Positions 1 through 8,836 of a stretch of DNA of 64,000 nt are shown here, one piece after another. The notes beneath the pieces were generated by a model. The model had not been told where the DNA came from. It searched no databases and saw only the letters and a program-made list of their open reading frames with translations. Position 1 is the stretch's first letter; every line of letters begins with the position of its first letter. The position numbers and the translations under genes were made by a program. This DNA is from Holophagales bacterium (GTDB lineage: Bacteria > Acidobacteriota > Thermoanaerobaculia > UBA5066). Location of the stretch: positions 310,001 through 374,000 of the forward strand of contig JADKBZ010000004.1 of the NCBI GenBank assembly GCA_016714815.1, given 5' to 3'.

Positions 1-2
1 CC

Positions 3-1889
3 GCCGACGGACAGGGGCTGAACCCGCTCCTGCAGGACCCGTGGATGGTCATCCACCCGCCCGTCATGTTCGCGGGCTTCGCCTCGCTCTCGGTCCCCTT
101 CGCCTTCGCCATCGGGGCCCTCTGGACGAAGCGCTGGGACGGCTGGGTCATCCGCGCCATGCCGTGGGCCCTCTTCACGTTCGTCTGCCTCGGCACGGCC
201 ATCCTCATGGGCGGCTACTGGGCCTACAAGACCCTCGGCTGGGGGGGCTACTGGGCCTGGGACCCGGTCGAGAACACGTCCCTCGTCCCGTGGCTCGCGA
301 CGACGGCGCTCGTCCACGGCATGCACCTGCAGAAGGCTCGCGAAAAGCACCGGAAGATCAACGTCATCCTCGCGATCTTCGCTTTCTGCACCATCCTCTA
401 CGGCACGTTCCTCACGCGCTCGGGCGTCCTGGCCGACTTCTCGGTCCACTCCTTCGTCGACCTCGGGATCACCGGCTGGCTCGTCGCCATCATCCTCACG
501 TTCCTCTTCGGAGGCCTCGCCCTCCTCGCCTACCGCTGGCGGGAGATCCCGGTCGTCAACGACATCGACCCGGCGACCGGGAAGGAGAAGGAAGAGCCGT
601 TCCTGTCGCGCTCCGTCCTCTTCATCCTCTCGGTGACGCTCTTCTCCGCGTCCGGCCTCGTCATTCTCCTCGGCACGTCAGCCCCGATCATCTCCCGCCT
701 CTGGGGCAAGGCGTCCCAGGTGACGACGAGCTTCTACGACGTCACGCACACGCCCCTCGCCATCGTCATGGCGTTCCTCATCGCCCTCGTACCGTTCGTC
801 TCCTGGAAGGGCGAGACGTGGGCGGCGATCGGGAAGAAGCTCGCCATGGCCGGCATCTTCGCCCTCCTCGGCGTCGTCCTCTTCCTCTTCCTCGGAGTCA
901 GGAAGGCGACCGACCTCCTCTTCCTCGGAGCGGCCGTCTTCGGCATGGCGTCCTCGGCCGAGATCATCGTCCTCTTCGTCCGGAGGAAGGCGATCCGGAG
1001 CGCCGGGGGCTACTTCGCCCACGTCGGCACGGCGATCATGCTCGTCGGGATCCTCGTCTCCGGCGCCTACGAGATGAAGACCCAGGTGACCCTCGAGCGG
1101 GACAAGCCCCTCGTCATCGAGAACCACGGGCGCCCCGTCACCTACACCTTCACCGGCGTCTACTTCATGAACGAGGACGGCGTCCTGAAGACCGAGGGCC
1201 AGCTCGACCGGAACCAGCTCTCCGACCGGCGCGCCAAGAAGGCGATGGAGGTGACGGTTTCCGAGGGCAAGACGGTCTGGAAGGCCTACCCGAAGCAGTA
1301 CGTGAACGAGCGGTCGGGGCAGATGATGACCAACCCCGACGTCCGCAAGTCGTTCTTCTTCGACCTCTACATCTCGCCCCAGTCGTACGAGGAGGGGACG
1401 CCGGCCAGCATGCAGGGGAACGTCGTCGTCCTGCGCAAGGGCGAGGAGAAGGCCGTGGCCGGCATGAACGTGAAGTTCGTCGACTTCGCCTCCAGCGGCT
1501 CCCACTCCCAGGGCGGCACCTTCGACATCGGCACGAAGCTCGAGGTCACCTCCGCCGGCAAGACCGCCGCGGTGACGCCGAAGATGATCGTCGCGCTCAG
1601 CGGACCCGACGCGAAGAACGAAAGTCCCGCCACTCCCCTTCCCGGATCGACGACGGGCGAGGTCCGGATCAGCAGGGTCTCCGTCAACGACGGCGCCGTC
1701 GAGCTGGAGTTCCTCGGCCTCGAAACGGCCGGTGTCGCGATTCCCGCGACCCCGGAGACCCTCACCATCGACGTCACGACCAAGCCCCTCATCATCCTCG
1801 TCTGGAGCGGCTTCTACGTCATGATGTTCGGCGGCTTCCTCTCCATGCTCAAGCGCGCCGGCGACGCGCGGCACGCCGCGATCGCGTAG
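3..1889 (+). CDS. ccmF: Cytochrome c heme lyase subunit CcmF, 5' partial
   Basis: Inner-membrane protein of system I cytochrome c maturation, which receives heme from CcmE and helps ligate it to apocytochrome c. The frame is open from the window edge, beginning ADGQGLNPLLQDPWMVIHPP, the usual CcmF segment before a conserved His, so the real start lies upstream and the ATG at 45 is internal. The tryptophan-rich heme-handling WWD motif (WGGYWAWDPVEN) is at about 240-276, followed by the SVHSF histidine region. Many membrane helices follow, then a long periplasmic stretch and a last helix (about 1785-1850). 628 residues are visible, close to full length. A strong hairpin follows the stop. Family assignment is secure; only the N-terminus is missing. 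Confidence 0.93.
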   Translation, partial: ADGQGLNPLLQDPWMVIHPPVMFAGFASLSVPFAFAIGALWTKRWDGWVIRAMPWALFTFVCLGTAILMGGYWAYKTLGWGGYWAWDPVENTSLVPWLATTALVHGMHLQKAREKHRKINVILAIFAFCTILYGTFLTRSGVLADFSVHSFVDLGITGWLVAIILTFLFGGLALLAYRWREIPVVNDIDPATGKEKEEPFLSRSVLFILSVTLFSASGLVILLGTSAPIISRLWGKASQVTTSFYDVTHTPLAIVMAFLIALVPFVSWKGETWAAIGKKLAMAGIFALLGVVLFLFLGVRKATDLLFLGAAVFGMASSAEIIVLFVRRKAIRSAGGYFAHVGTAIMLVGILVSGAYEMKTQVTLERDKPLVIENHGRPVTYTFTGVYFMNEDGVLKTEGQLDRNQLSDRRAKKAMEVTVSEGKTVWKAYPKQYVNERSGQMMTNPDVRKSFFFDLYISPQSYEEGTPASMQGNVVVLRKGEEKAVAGMNVKFVDFASSGSHSQGGTFDIGTKLEVTSAGKTAAVTPKMIVALSGPDAKNESPATPLPGSTTGEVRISRVSVNDGAVELEFLGLETAGVAIPATPETLTIDVTTKPLIILVWSGFYVMMFGGFLSMLKRAGDARHAAIA

Positions 1890-1939
1890 GACCGGGGGAA
1901 GACCGGCCAGACAGACGGACCCAATTCACGGAATTCAAG

Positions 1940-1965
1940 ACGGCCCGGCACATTCGCCGGGCCGT
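1940..1965 (+). terminator. Hairpin terminator after ccmF
   Basis: A 10-bp perfect stem (ACGGCCCGGC / GCCGGGCCGT) with a 6-nt loop lies 50 nt after the ccmF stop. It is followed by only a short T-rich stretch, so it is intrinsic-like rather than canonical. Confidence 0.6.
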
Positions 1966-1992
1966 TTCCGTAAGGAACCCGATGGCAGAGAG

Positions 1993-2024
1993 GCACGGGG
2001 ACACGGGAGCACGGGAGCACGGAG
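1993..2024. repeat. Imperfect 8-bp tandem repeat, four units
   Basis: Four successive 8-mers related to GCACGGGA (gcacgggg, acacggga, gcacggga, gcacggag). No protein-coding function is apparent; a simple-sequence tract in the gap after ccmF. Confidence 0.5.
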
Positions 2025-2056
2025 GAGAGAAGGGCACACCTCGTCCGCATTCCAGG

Positions 2057-2328
2057 GGCGCGCGAGAGGGGTGCTCCCCGCTCGCGACTCCTCCGCGCGC
2101 GCGACCCGCATCGGCCCCGCTCCGCGGGCCGCCGGGGCGAGCGCGAACGCCTCGCCTCGCGGGGCCTGGCGGGCCCCCGGACCCCCTCCATCAAGGCCGG
2201 TCGTCGTGCAGCCACCGTTCTCGTTGAACGCGCGCGCTCGCCTGATCCGGCGACCTGCTCGCGGAGCCGTGCGGGGCCCCGCACGTGCTCGGGCGTTCGC
2301 TTCGCGGGGAGCACCCCTCCCGCGCGCC
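2057..2328 (-). repeat. Long palindromic repeat, copy A
   Basis: The ends are a 25-bp inverted repeat with one mismatch (2057-2081 and 2304-2328, core GGGGTGCTCCCCGC), and the arms keep partial complementarity inward. An 18-bp perfect palindrome (CGTGCGGGGCCCCGCACG) lies at 2268-2285. Read on the minus strand, the section with CGAGCACG, CGCGAG and GGATCAGGC aligns in order with copy B at 2788-2991, so the two are diverged copies in opposite orientation. No convincing reading frame runs through it. It could be a mobile palindromic element or a structured RNA; nature unknown. Confidence 0.55.
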
Positions 2329-2551
2329 GGGCCATCTTCGAGATCGGCGGCCGCCCTTCGGGCGGCGAGATGCCGGCCCGAAACGCGCCGGTCATCAAGC
2401 GAACGCGAAGCCCGAACAGCATTCCAACAGAGGCCGTTTCAGGCCGATACCCACCAAGCTCTGGTCTGGGACACCGAAAGTTCAGCAGACCCAGACAGCT
2501 GGCGCGGCGACGAGGCCCGAGCCTGCCGAAACGCCTGCCCCCGAAGTCGCC

Positions 2552-2713
2552 ATGAAGAAGGTCCTCGGGCTGAGCGCAGCCGGTTTCGGGGATGAGGCTC
2601 TCACTGCGTGGCTGAACAGGATCGAGCTCACGCGACCGCTGACTTCCGAAGACATGACCGCGTGGAAGCAGGCAGGCCTATCGCAGGCGGTCATCCGGGC
2701 GGCAATGAAGTAG
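2552..2713 (+). CDS. Short orphan ORF between two palindromic repeats
   Basis: 53 codons from an ATG at 2552, beginning MKKVLGLSAAGFGDEAL. The C-terminal part (LTSEDMTAWKQAGLSQAVIR) resembles the small motif 'S.ddviawkkAGvsd.VIraai' that ends many bacterial secreted or lipoprotein-like proteins. The frame is open upstream to 2285 and reads a Pro/Ala/Thr-rich linker (about 2470-2550), so this may be the surviving C-terminus of a longer decayed gene rather than a complete small protein. No ribosome-binding site is obvious. It lies between repeats A and B. Function unknown. Confidence 0.35.
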   Translation: MKKVLGLSAAGFGDEALTAWLNRIELTRPLTSEDMTAWKQAGLSQAVIRAAMK

Positions 2714-2787
2714 GGAACGCCCCGCAGAGTGTAGAGGGTAGACCTGACCCCATTCGGGGAGTGACCCCATCCGAAAGCCCCCGGCGG

Positions 2788-2991
2788 CCGAGCCCCGGGG
2801 GTGGGTCCCACGAGCCGCCCCCGAGCACGGTCGGGGACCCGCTCGACCTCGCGAGGATCGGGCGGGGATCAGGCCCGCGCGCTGTTTGAGCGAAGCGAGT
2901 TCGCGCGGGCCCCCCGCCCGGCCGCAGCGAGGTCGAAAGCGGGTCGACCGCGCGGAGCAGGCGGCCGTGGGACCCGCCCCCGAGGGCTCGG
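2788..2991 (+). repeat. Long palindromic repeat, copy B
   Basis: An almost complete 204-bp imperfect hairpin. 2788-2811 pairs with 2967-2991 (GTGGGTCCCAC against GTGGGACCCGCC), and complementarity continues through GACCCGCT..CGACCTCGC to the apex near TTTGAGCGAAGCGAGTT (about 2883-2900). It shares ordered blocks with copy A in inverse orientation. It lies between the convergent ccmF and mrp genes. No transposase is nearby. The motif GACCTGACCCCATTCGG just upstream (about 2740-2758) looks like extragenic repeat debris, but I cannot place it. Confidence 0.55.
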
Positions 2992-3009
2992 CTCCCCTCC
3001 CCCGTGCCC

Positions 3010-3087
3010 CCGTCTCTCCCGGCGTCTCTCCCGGTGGTCTCTCCCGCTCCCCGGTCCTCGGTCCTGGTCCCCGGTCCCGGCCCCCGG
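3010..3087. repeat. Low-complexity tract of short direct repeats
   Basis: Three near-identical copies of GTCTCTCCCGG (from about 3012, 3024 and 3037), then several GGTCC-type units (3051-3086), ending at the mrp stop codon. Nothing else is seen in this stretch. Confidence 0.45.
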
Positions 3088-4143
3088 TTACGCCCCGACG
3101 GCCTTCACCACGGCGTGGCCCAGGTCGAGGAAGGCCTTGGTCGACGCGCAATCGGGCTCGGCGGCGACGATCGGCATGCCGGCGTCGCCGGAGAGGGCGA
3201 TCCGCGGGTCGAGCGGGATGCGGCCGAGGAAGGGAACTCCGAGCTGGGCCGCCGTCCTCTCGCCGCCGCCGGACTTGAAGATCGCCTCGACGTGGCCGCA
3301 CTTGGGGCACTCGTATCCGCTCATGTTCTCGATGATTCCGATGAGCGGGACGTTCACCTTCTGGAACATCGCGAGGCCCTTTCTCGCGTCGATGAGGGCG
3401 ACGTCCTGCGGCGTCGTGACGATGACGGCGCCGGAGAGGGCGACCTTCTGCGTCAGCGTCAGCTGCGCGTCGCCCGTCCCGGGCGGGAGGTCGACGATCA
3501 GGAAGTCCTGCTTTCCCCACGCGACGTCGCCGAGGAACTGCTCGATCGCCTTGTAGATCATCGGCCCGCGCCAGATGACCGGCGTGTCGGCTTCCATAAG
3601 GAAGCCGATCGACATGACGCGGACGCCGAAGCGCTCGATCGGGACGATCTTCTCTTCCTCGTTGAGGAACGGCTTCTCGTCGATCCCCATCATCATCTGC
3701 TGCGACGGTCCGTAGATGTCGCAGTCGAGGAGGCCGACCGTGTAGCCGAGCTGGCGGAGCGCGATCGCGAGGTTCCCGGCGACGGTCGACTTGCCGACGC
3801 CCCCCTTGCCCGAGGCGACGGCAACCATGAACCGCGTGTCGGGAAGCATCTCGGGGCGGGCGGCCTGGGCGCCGGCGAGGTTCACCGGAGCCTGCCCGGT
3901 CTCGACGGCGATCGTCACCGCCGTCACGCCCGGCAGGGCACGGAGCGCCGCCTCGCACTCCGCGCGGATCTGCGCGGCGACCTCGGCCGAAGCGGTCGTC
4001 ATCGAGAGACGGAACGAGACGTTCCCGCCGCCGACGGCGACGTCCTTGACGAAGCCGAAGGAGACGATGTCACGGCTGAAGCCGGGGTACTTGACGGTCC
4101 GGAGCGCTTCGAGGACGGTCTCCTCGCTGGGTGCGGTCGACAT
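3088..4143 (-). CDS. mrp: Mrp/NBP35-family iron-sulfur cluster carrier ATPase
   Basis: Cytosolic P-loop NTPase that binds and transfers Fe-S clusters to apoproteins. Its 351 residues show an N-terminal MIP18/DUF59-type domain (about 1-85), a linker, then a deviant Walker A GKGGVGKST at 112-120, switch motifs LLDCDIYGPS (about 138-147) and VDLPPGTGD (about 217-225), and the cluster-bridging CPKC pair Cys279 and Cys282. The ATG at 4143 is preceded by GGAGGT. All hallmark residues are present, so it should be functional. The next upstream gene on this strand, plsC, ends 84 nt away and is functionally unrelated. Confidence 0.93.
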   Translation of the reverse strand: MSTAPSEETVLEALRTVKYPGFSRDIVSFGFVKDVAVGGGNVSFRLSMTTASAEVAAQIRAECEAALRALPGVTAVTIAVETGQAPVNLAGAQAARPEMLPDTRFMVAVASGKGGVGKSTVAGNLAIALRQLGYTVGLLDCDIYGPSQQMMMGIDEKPFLNEEEKIVPIERFGVRVMSIGFLMEADTPVIWRGPMIYKAIEQFLGDVAWGKQDFLIVDLPPGTGDAQLTLTQKVALSGAVIVTTPQDVALIDARKGLAMFQKVNVPLIGIIENMSGYECPKCGHVEAIFKSGGGERTAAQLGVPFLGRIPLDPRIALSGDAGMPIVAAEPDCASTKAFLDLGHAVVKAVGA

Positions 4144-4227
4144 GGGATACCTCCGTTCGGGTCCGCCGGCCCGGATGGGTCGGCCGCCGCGGGCTCGCCC
4201 CTTAAGGCGCCGCGCGGCGGGCGGAGT

Positions 4228-4941
4228 TTACTCCGACGAATCCCCCAGCCTGGCGATCTCGCTCCGCACCTTGTCGATGTAATCGCCACGCTGAGCGAAC
4301 GTGTAGTCGCCCGAAGGGATCGGGTCGCCGACGCGGACCACGATCCTCCCCCGGCGGACGAGGATCCCGTCGGCGCCGAGGACGTTCCGGGCCCCCGAGA
4401 TCCCGACCGGGACGATCGGCATCCCGCTCCGCATCGCCAGGAGGAACCCCGCCTTCTTGAAGATTCCGAGCTTCCCGTTGCGCGAGCGGGTCCCCTCCGG
4501 GAAGACGAGGATCGAAACCCCCTTCTTCAGGCTCTTCCCGATCCGGTCGAACGCCTCGCGCCCCTTGTCCTTCCGCTCGCGGTCGACCGGTATGAATCCG
4601 GCGAGCCACATCGACCAGCCGAGGAACGGAATCCAGAAGAGCCCCCGCTTCGCCACGAACCGCACGTCGCGGGAGAGGGCGACGAAGATCACGACGATGT
4701 CCGCCGCCGAGGTGTGGTTCGCCATGAAGATCGCCTCGGGGACCTTCCGCGCCCCCTCCGTCGCCTCCACGACCACGTCGATCCGGGCGGCCCGGAGGAG
4801 AACCCACGACCACCAGCGCGCCCAGTACTGGTAGATCTTCCCGCGGGGCGGGATCCACGACGTGAGGATCGCGAGCGTCCCGAAGACGGGTGTCACCACC
4901 AGCCCGAAGAGCCAGACCCACAGCGTGTAGAGGAGCTGCAT
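4228..4941 (-). CDS. plsC: 1-acyl-sn-glycerol-3-phosphate acyltransferase (PlsC family)
   Basis: Membrane-associated acyltransferase converting lysophosphatidate to phosphatidate in phospholipid synthesis. Its 237 residues include an N-terminal hydrophobic segment (about 5-30), the catalytic HX4D motif as NHTSAAD (His76, Asp81) and the substrate-binding PEGTRS motif (148-153), followed by a VPVGISGA block. The length is normal for PlsC. It is divergent from the Mla-type operon, with about 40 nt between the two start codons, so both may be controlled from the same short region. Acyl specificity cannot be read from the sequence. Confidence 0.9.
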   Translation of the reverse strand: MQLLYTLWVWLFGLVVTPVFGTLAILTSWIPPRGKIYQYWARWWSWVLLRAARIDVVVEATEGARKVPEAIFMANHTSAADIVVIFVALSRDVRFVAKRGLFWIPFLGWSMWLAGFIPVDRERKDKGREAFDRIGKSLKKGVSILVFPEGTRSRNGKLGIFKKAGFLLAMRSGMPIVPVGISGARNVLGADGILVRRGRIVVRVGDPIPSGDYTFAQRGDYIDKVRSEIARLGDSSE

Positions 4942-4969
4942 CGAGGCGCGAGTCTACCGGTACCGCCCG

Positions 4970-4975
4970 TACAAT
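4970..4975 (+). promoter_or_regulatory. -10 hexamer TACAAT before the mla operon
   Basis: TACAAT ends 7 nt before the GTG at 4983, with no Shine-Dalgarno between. Transcription would begin at or next to the start codon, giving a leaderless mRNA. No good -35 box is seen. Confidence 0.5.
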
Positions 4976-4982
4976 CGCGCCC

Positions 4983-5801
4983 GTGTCCGAAACCTTTGCC
5001 GCGGAAGGCCCGAGCGCCCCCTTCTGGACCCTCCCGCGGCTCCGTCGCTGGTTCCGGAAGGTCCTCTCCCACCTCGGCGGGCTCGGGCTTCTCGCCTGGG
5101 ACCTCGTCCGGGAGGGACGGAGGAGGTGGGAGGGGGGGGAGATCCTCCGTCAGATGGACGCCCTCGGGGTCCAGTCGATCGCCATCGCGAACCTCACCTG
5201 CCTCTTCACCGGGATGGTCCTCGCCCTCCAGACCGCCCACTCGCTCGGGCAGTTCGGCGGCAAGCTCTTCGTCGGCCGGGCCGTCATCCTGTCCCTGGCG
5301 CGCGAGCTGGGGCCGGTCCTCACCGCCCTCATGCTCGCGGCCCGCTGCGGCGCCGGGATCACCGCCGAGCTCGGGACGATGGCCGTCACCGAGCAGGTGG
5401 ACGCGCTCCGGGCGCTCGGCGCCTCGCCGGTCCGCAAGCTCGTCCTGCCGCGCGTCGTCGCGATGACGGTCATGCTCCCCGTCCTCACCCTCATCGCCAT
5501 CTTCCACGGGATGCTCGGCGGGCTCCTGATGGCCGTCTTCGAGATCAAGATCGGGGCGAGCTTCTACCTCTCGACGACCCTCCAGTCGCTGGGCTTCAAC
5601 GACCTGATGCACGGCCTCTGCAAGACGCCGGTCTTCGGCCTCGAGATCGCCCTCATCGGCTGCTACAACGGCCTCGGGGCGAGCGGCGGGGCCGACGGCG
5701 TCGGACGCGCCACGACGATCGCCGTCGTCATCGCATCCATCGCGATCCTCGTCACCGACTTCTTCCTCACCAAGCTCTTCATCGCCCTTCCGTTCGGATG
5801 A
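4983..5801 (+). CDS. mlaE: MlaE-type ABC transporter permease
   Basis: Inner-membrane permease of a phospholipid-trafficking ABC system (Mla/MCE type). Its 272 residues start at GTG 4983. The frame is open to 4890, but the start is set by the TACAAT box and the typical MlaE N-terminus. It shows the family's core: an amphipathic N-terminus, the EQVDALRALG coupling-helix motif near the middle, and five or so membrane helices. Its stop overlaps the next gene's start (ATGA). With the ATPase and MCE genes it forms the standard permease-ATPase-MCE order. Confidence 0.9.
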   Translation: MSETFAAEGPSAPFWTLPRLRRWFRKVLSHLGGLGLLAWDLVREGRRRWEGGEILRQMDALGVQSIAIANLTCLFTGMVLALQTAHSLGQFGGKLFVGRAVILSLARELGPVLTALMLAARCGAGITAELGTMAVTEQVDALRALGASPVRKLVLPRVVAMTVMLPVLTLIAIFHGMLGGLLMAVFEIKIGASFYLSTTLQSLGFNDLMHGLCKTPVFGLEIALIGCYNGLGASGGADGVGRATTIAVVIASIAILVTDFFLTKLFIALPFG

Positions 5802-6565
5802 GGGACGTCGTCGTCGAGCTCCGCGGCGTCTCGAAGGCCTTCGGCGACAAGGTCGTCCTCGACGCCGTCGACCTGTCCGTCCAGCGCGGCGAGGTCCTCG
5901 TGATCCTCGGGGGGTCGGGAAGCGGCAAGTCGGTTTCGCTCCGGCACATGAACGGGTTGACGCACCCCGACTCGGGAGACGTCTTCGTCGACGGCGCCGA
6001 GATCTCCCGCCTCGGCGAGGAGGAGCTCGTGCCCGTCCGGAAGAAGGTCGGGATGCTCTTCCAGATGGGGGCGCTCTTCGACTCGATGTCGGTCTTCGAG
6101 AACGTCGCCTTCGCTCTCTGGGAGCACACGAAGATGACGGACGGCGAGGTGGCCGCCCGCGTGACCGAGGTCCTCGGCTTCGTCAACCTCGGCCCCGAGG
6201 TGCAGCCGCTCCTCCCCTCGTCGCTCTCGGGCGGGATGAAGAAGAGGGTCTCGCTGGCGCGGACGATCGCGCTGAAGCCCGACGTCCTCCTCTACGATGA
6301 GCCGACGACCGGCCTGGACCCGGTGACGGCGATGACGATCAACCGCCTCATCGTCGACCTGAACTCCCGCCTGGCGACGACCTCCGTCGTCGTGACCCAC
6401 GACATCGCCTCGGCCCTCTTCGTGGCCGACCGAATCGCGTTCCTCGAGAAGGGCCGTTTCGTCTTCGCCGGAACGCCCGGCGAGGCCCGCCGTTCCGAGG
6501 TCGCCGCCCTCCGCGCCTTCCTGGCCGCGGAGGAGAGCGGCCCGGAGGAGAAAAGCGCCCCATGA
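5798..6565 (+). CDS. mlaF: MlaF-type ABC transporter ATP-binding protein
   Basis: ATPase energising the Mla-type lipid transporter on the cytoplasmic face. 255 residues: Walker A GGSGSGKS (38-45), Q-loop near FQMGALFDSMSVFENV (about 88-103), ABC signature LSGGMKKR (143-150), Walker B VLLYDEPTTGLDP (163-175) and the H-loop VVTHD. The GALFDSMSVFENV stretch is characteristic of the MlaF subfamily. It overlaps both neighbours by ATGA junctions, which suggests translational coupling. Confidence 0.93.
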   Translation: MRDVVVELRGVSKAFGDKVVLDAVDLSVQRGEVLVILGGSGSGKSVSLRHMNGLTHPDSGDVFVDGAEISRLGEEELVPVRKKVGMLFQMGALFDSMSVFENVAFALWEHTKMTDGEVAARVTEVLGFVNLGPEVQPLLPSSLSGGMKKRVSLARTIALKPDVLLYDEPTTGLDPVTAMTINRLIVDLNSRLATTSVVVTHDIASALFVADRIAFLEKGRFVFAGTPGEARRSEVAALRAFLAAEESGPEEKSAP

Positions 6566-7767
6566 GAGCCGACAACCGCACCCGCTCGCGCGTCGGGGTC
6601 ATCGTCTTCGCGTCGATCCTCCTGTTCGTCGTCATGGTCGTCGTCGTCGGTGGGAAGACCGGCTTCTTCCTCGCCCGGTCGAGCTACTTCGCCCGGTTCC
6701 CGAACTCGCAGGGGCTCATGGGCGGGAACCAGGTCCGCCTCGCGGGGGTCACCGTCGGCGCCGTCCAGGAGGTGGAGGTCCCGGCGAAGCCGGACGAGGA
6801 CCTGACCGTCCGCTTCGACATCGAGCGCCGCTACCGCCACCTCGTGCGGACCGACAGCCGGGTCGAGATCAAGACGATCGGCCTCCTCGGCGACAAGTAC
6901 CTCGAGGTGAGCCCGGGGTCGAACGACAAGCCTCTCGCCGAGCCCGGCACCGAGATCGTCGCGATCCGCGGGAGCGAGCTCGACAAGATCCTCGCCGGGT
7001 CGGGCGACCTCCTCGCCAACGTCAGCGCCGTCGCAAAGTCGCTCAAGACGATCCTCGGCCGCGTGGAGAAGGGCGAAGGGTTCGTCGGAGAGATCACGAG
7101 CGCGACCCCGCAGGGCAAGGAGCTCTCCCTCTCGCTGAGGCAGACGATCGCCTCGACGAACGCGCTGCTCGAGGATGTCCGGAGCGGCAAGGGGCTCGTC
7201 GGACGCCTCGTCGCCGACGAAAAGCTCGGCGACCGCATGACGGCGGAGCTGGAGGGGTCGATGGCCTCCCTCCGGAAGATTCTCGGCGCCGTCGAGAAGG
7301 GGGCGGGAGAAGGAGACGGGCTCATTCCGGCCCTCCTCGGCGACCCGGCGGGAAAACAGAAGTTCTTCGCGATGATCGATTCCCTCCAGGCGGCGGCCGA
7401 CGGCCTCGCGACCTTTTCGAAGGACCTCTCGACGTCGGGCAAGGGGCTTCTGCCGAAGCTCGTCCACGACGAGGAGTTCGCCCGCGACCTGATGAAAGAC
7501 CTCTCGCGCATCTCGGCGAGCCTCGCCCGCGTCGCCGAAAAGATCGACCAGGGCGACGGGACCGCCGGCAGGCTGGTCAACGACCCGGCTCTCTTCGAGG
7601 CCGTCGACGACATCCTCGTCGGCATCGACGAGTCCAAGCCCCTGAAGTGGCTGGTGAGAAATCGCCAGCGTTCGGGCATCGAGAAGCGCTACGAGGCCGA
7701 GAAGGCGAAGGAGGGCGCGACGCCGGCGTCCCTCGGGCCCGCCCCCACGCCGGAGCCGAGGGAATAG
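6562..7767 (+). CDS. mlaD: MlaD/MCE-domain lipid-binding protein
   Basis: Substrate-binding MCE protein anchored in the inner membrane and facing the periplasm. 401 residues: one N-terminal membrane helix (about 10-30), a single MCE domain (about 38-118, with NSQGLMGGNQVRLAGVTVG), then a long helical C-terminal tail containing repeated 'LSKGKGLVGRLVADEKL' and 'GDGTAGRLVNDPALF' style segments typical of MCE proteins that form tunnels. It overlaps mlaF by ATGA. The cargo is presumably glycerophospholipid by analogy. No outer-membrane partner (MlaA-like or ABC_trans_aux) is in the window. Confidence 0.88.
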   Translation: MRADNRTRSRVGVIVFASILLFVVMVVVVGGKTGFFLARSSYFARFPNSQGLMGGNQVRLAGVTVGAVQEVEVPAKPDEDLTVRFDIERRYRHLVRTDSRVEIKTIGLLGDKYLEVSPGSNDKPLAEPGTEIVAIRGSELDKILAGSGDLLANVSAVAKSLKTILGRVEKGEGFVGEITSATPQGKELSLSLRQTIASTNALLEDVRSGKGLVGRLVADEKLGDRMTAELEGSMASLRKILGAVEKGAGEGDGLIPALLGDPAGKQKFFAMIDSLQAAADGLATFSKDLSTSGKGLLPKLVHDEEFARDLMKDLSRISASLARVAEKIDQGDGTAGRLVNDPALFEAVDDILVGIDESKPLKWLVRNRQRSGIEKRYEAEKAKEGATPASLGPAPTPEPRE

Positions 7768-7769
7768 CC

Positions 7770-8813
7770 GTGGCGTTCCGCGTCCTCGTGGCCGGCGGCG
7801 CCGGGCTCGTCGGTTCGGCCGTGGCCCGGCAGCTTCTGACGGAAGGGGCCGAAGTCGCCATCGTCGACGCGATGGGAACCGGGGGCGACGGGCGCGCGGT
7901 CCGGGAGGAGCGCGTCCAGGTGCTCCGCTCCTTTTCGAAGGCGACGATCGTCACCGCCGACCTCTCCCTGCCCGGCGCCGCCAGCGACGTCTTCCGCGAC
8001 GTGAAGCCCGCCGCCGTCGTGAACGCGGCGCTCTTCCCCCCGGGAGCGCCGGGGGTCGAGTCGATCCTCGAGGCGATGCGCGGCGACGAGCCCCCCTTCC
8101 TCGTCCACCTCTCCGACGGGGCGCTCTACCCGGCGCCGGCCTCGCCTGGCCAACCCGCCATCGAGGAGGAGCCGTCAGACCCGGGGAGCGACCCGGTCCT
8201 CCTTCAGCGGCTGGTCGAAGAGTCCCGTCTCCGCGGTTCCGGCCTCCCGAACGTCATCCTCCGGCTGTTCGGCATTCTCGCTCCGGGGGCGCCCCCGAAC
8301 CGCTTTCCGCAGGATGCCCTCGAGACCCTTCTCGACGGCCGGGAGGTCGTCGTCTCCTCCGACGCTCCCCGGGACCTCCTGCACCTGGGCGACGCGGTCC
8401 ACGGAATCCTCGCCGCGCTCGCCCTTCGCCCGTCCGGACGGACGATCAACCTCGGCAGCGGCCGCGGCGTCGCGCCGGCCCACGTCGTGCGGCTCCTCGG
8501 CGAGCGGTCCTTCCGGCAGGCGAGGGTCCGGGTCGGCCAGGCCCCGGTCCGCCCGGAGCGGATCGCCAGCCTTGCGCGCGCGAGCGAGCTCCTGAGGTTC
8601 CAGGCGAGGACGACCCTCGAGACGGCCGTCGAGGAGATCGTCGCGGCGCGGCTCGGAGCCCCCGAGAGCACGTCGACCCGTCCCCGCCCTTCCGCGCCGG
8701 CCGTGTCCCCTTCCGCCCGGCGACCTCCCGACGGGGACGAGCCGAAGGAGGTCTCCCGCCGCGAGCTCTTCGGCTTCCTCCGCCGGCCGTTCGACGGGGG
8801 TCGCCCCCGCTGA
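7770..8813 (+). CDS. NAD-dependent epimerase/dehydratase family protein
   Basis: Short-chain dehydrogenase-type sugar-nucleotide enzyme fold. The GTG at 7770 lies 2 nt after the mlaD stop and starts 347 residues with the dinucleotide motif GGAGLVGS near the N-terminus. The canonical YxxxK is not evident: the tyrosine region reads SDGALYPAPA and there is no clear Lys four residues on, so catalysis is uncertain. The C-terminus is a Pro/Ser-rich linker ending in SRRELFGFLRRPF. Its position suggests co-transcription with the mla genes. Exact substrate unknown; it may be a non-catalytic or divergent member. Confidence 0.7.
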   Translation: MAFRVLVAGGAGLVGSAVARQLLTEGAEVAIVDAMGTGGDGRAVREERVQVLRSFSKATIVTADLSLPGAASDVFRDVKPAAVVNAALFPPGAPGVESILEAMRGDEPPFLVHLSDGALYPAPASPGQPAIEEEPSDPGSDPVLLQRLVEESRLRGSGLPNVILRLFGILAPGAPPNRFPQDALETLLDGREVVVSSDAPRDLLHLGDAVHGILAALALRPSGRTINLGSGRGVAPAHVVRLLGERSFRQARVRVGQAPVRPERIASLARASELLRFQARTTLETAVEEIVAARLGAPESTSTRPRPSAPAVSPSARRPPDGDEPKEVSRRELFGFLRRPFDGGRPR

Positions 8814-8836
8814 CGGCACCGGGACGCCGGGGACGC

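Noticed and set aside
7770..8813. Rieske or ferredoxin-like role from the terminal SRRELFGFLRR
   Set aside because: There are no cysteine clusters; the motif alone is not enough evidence.
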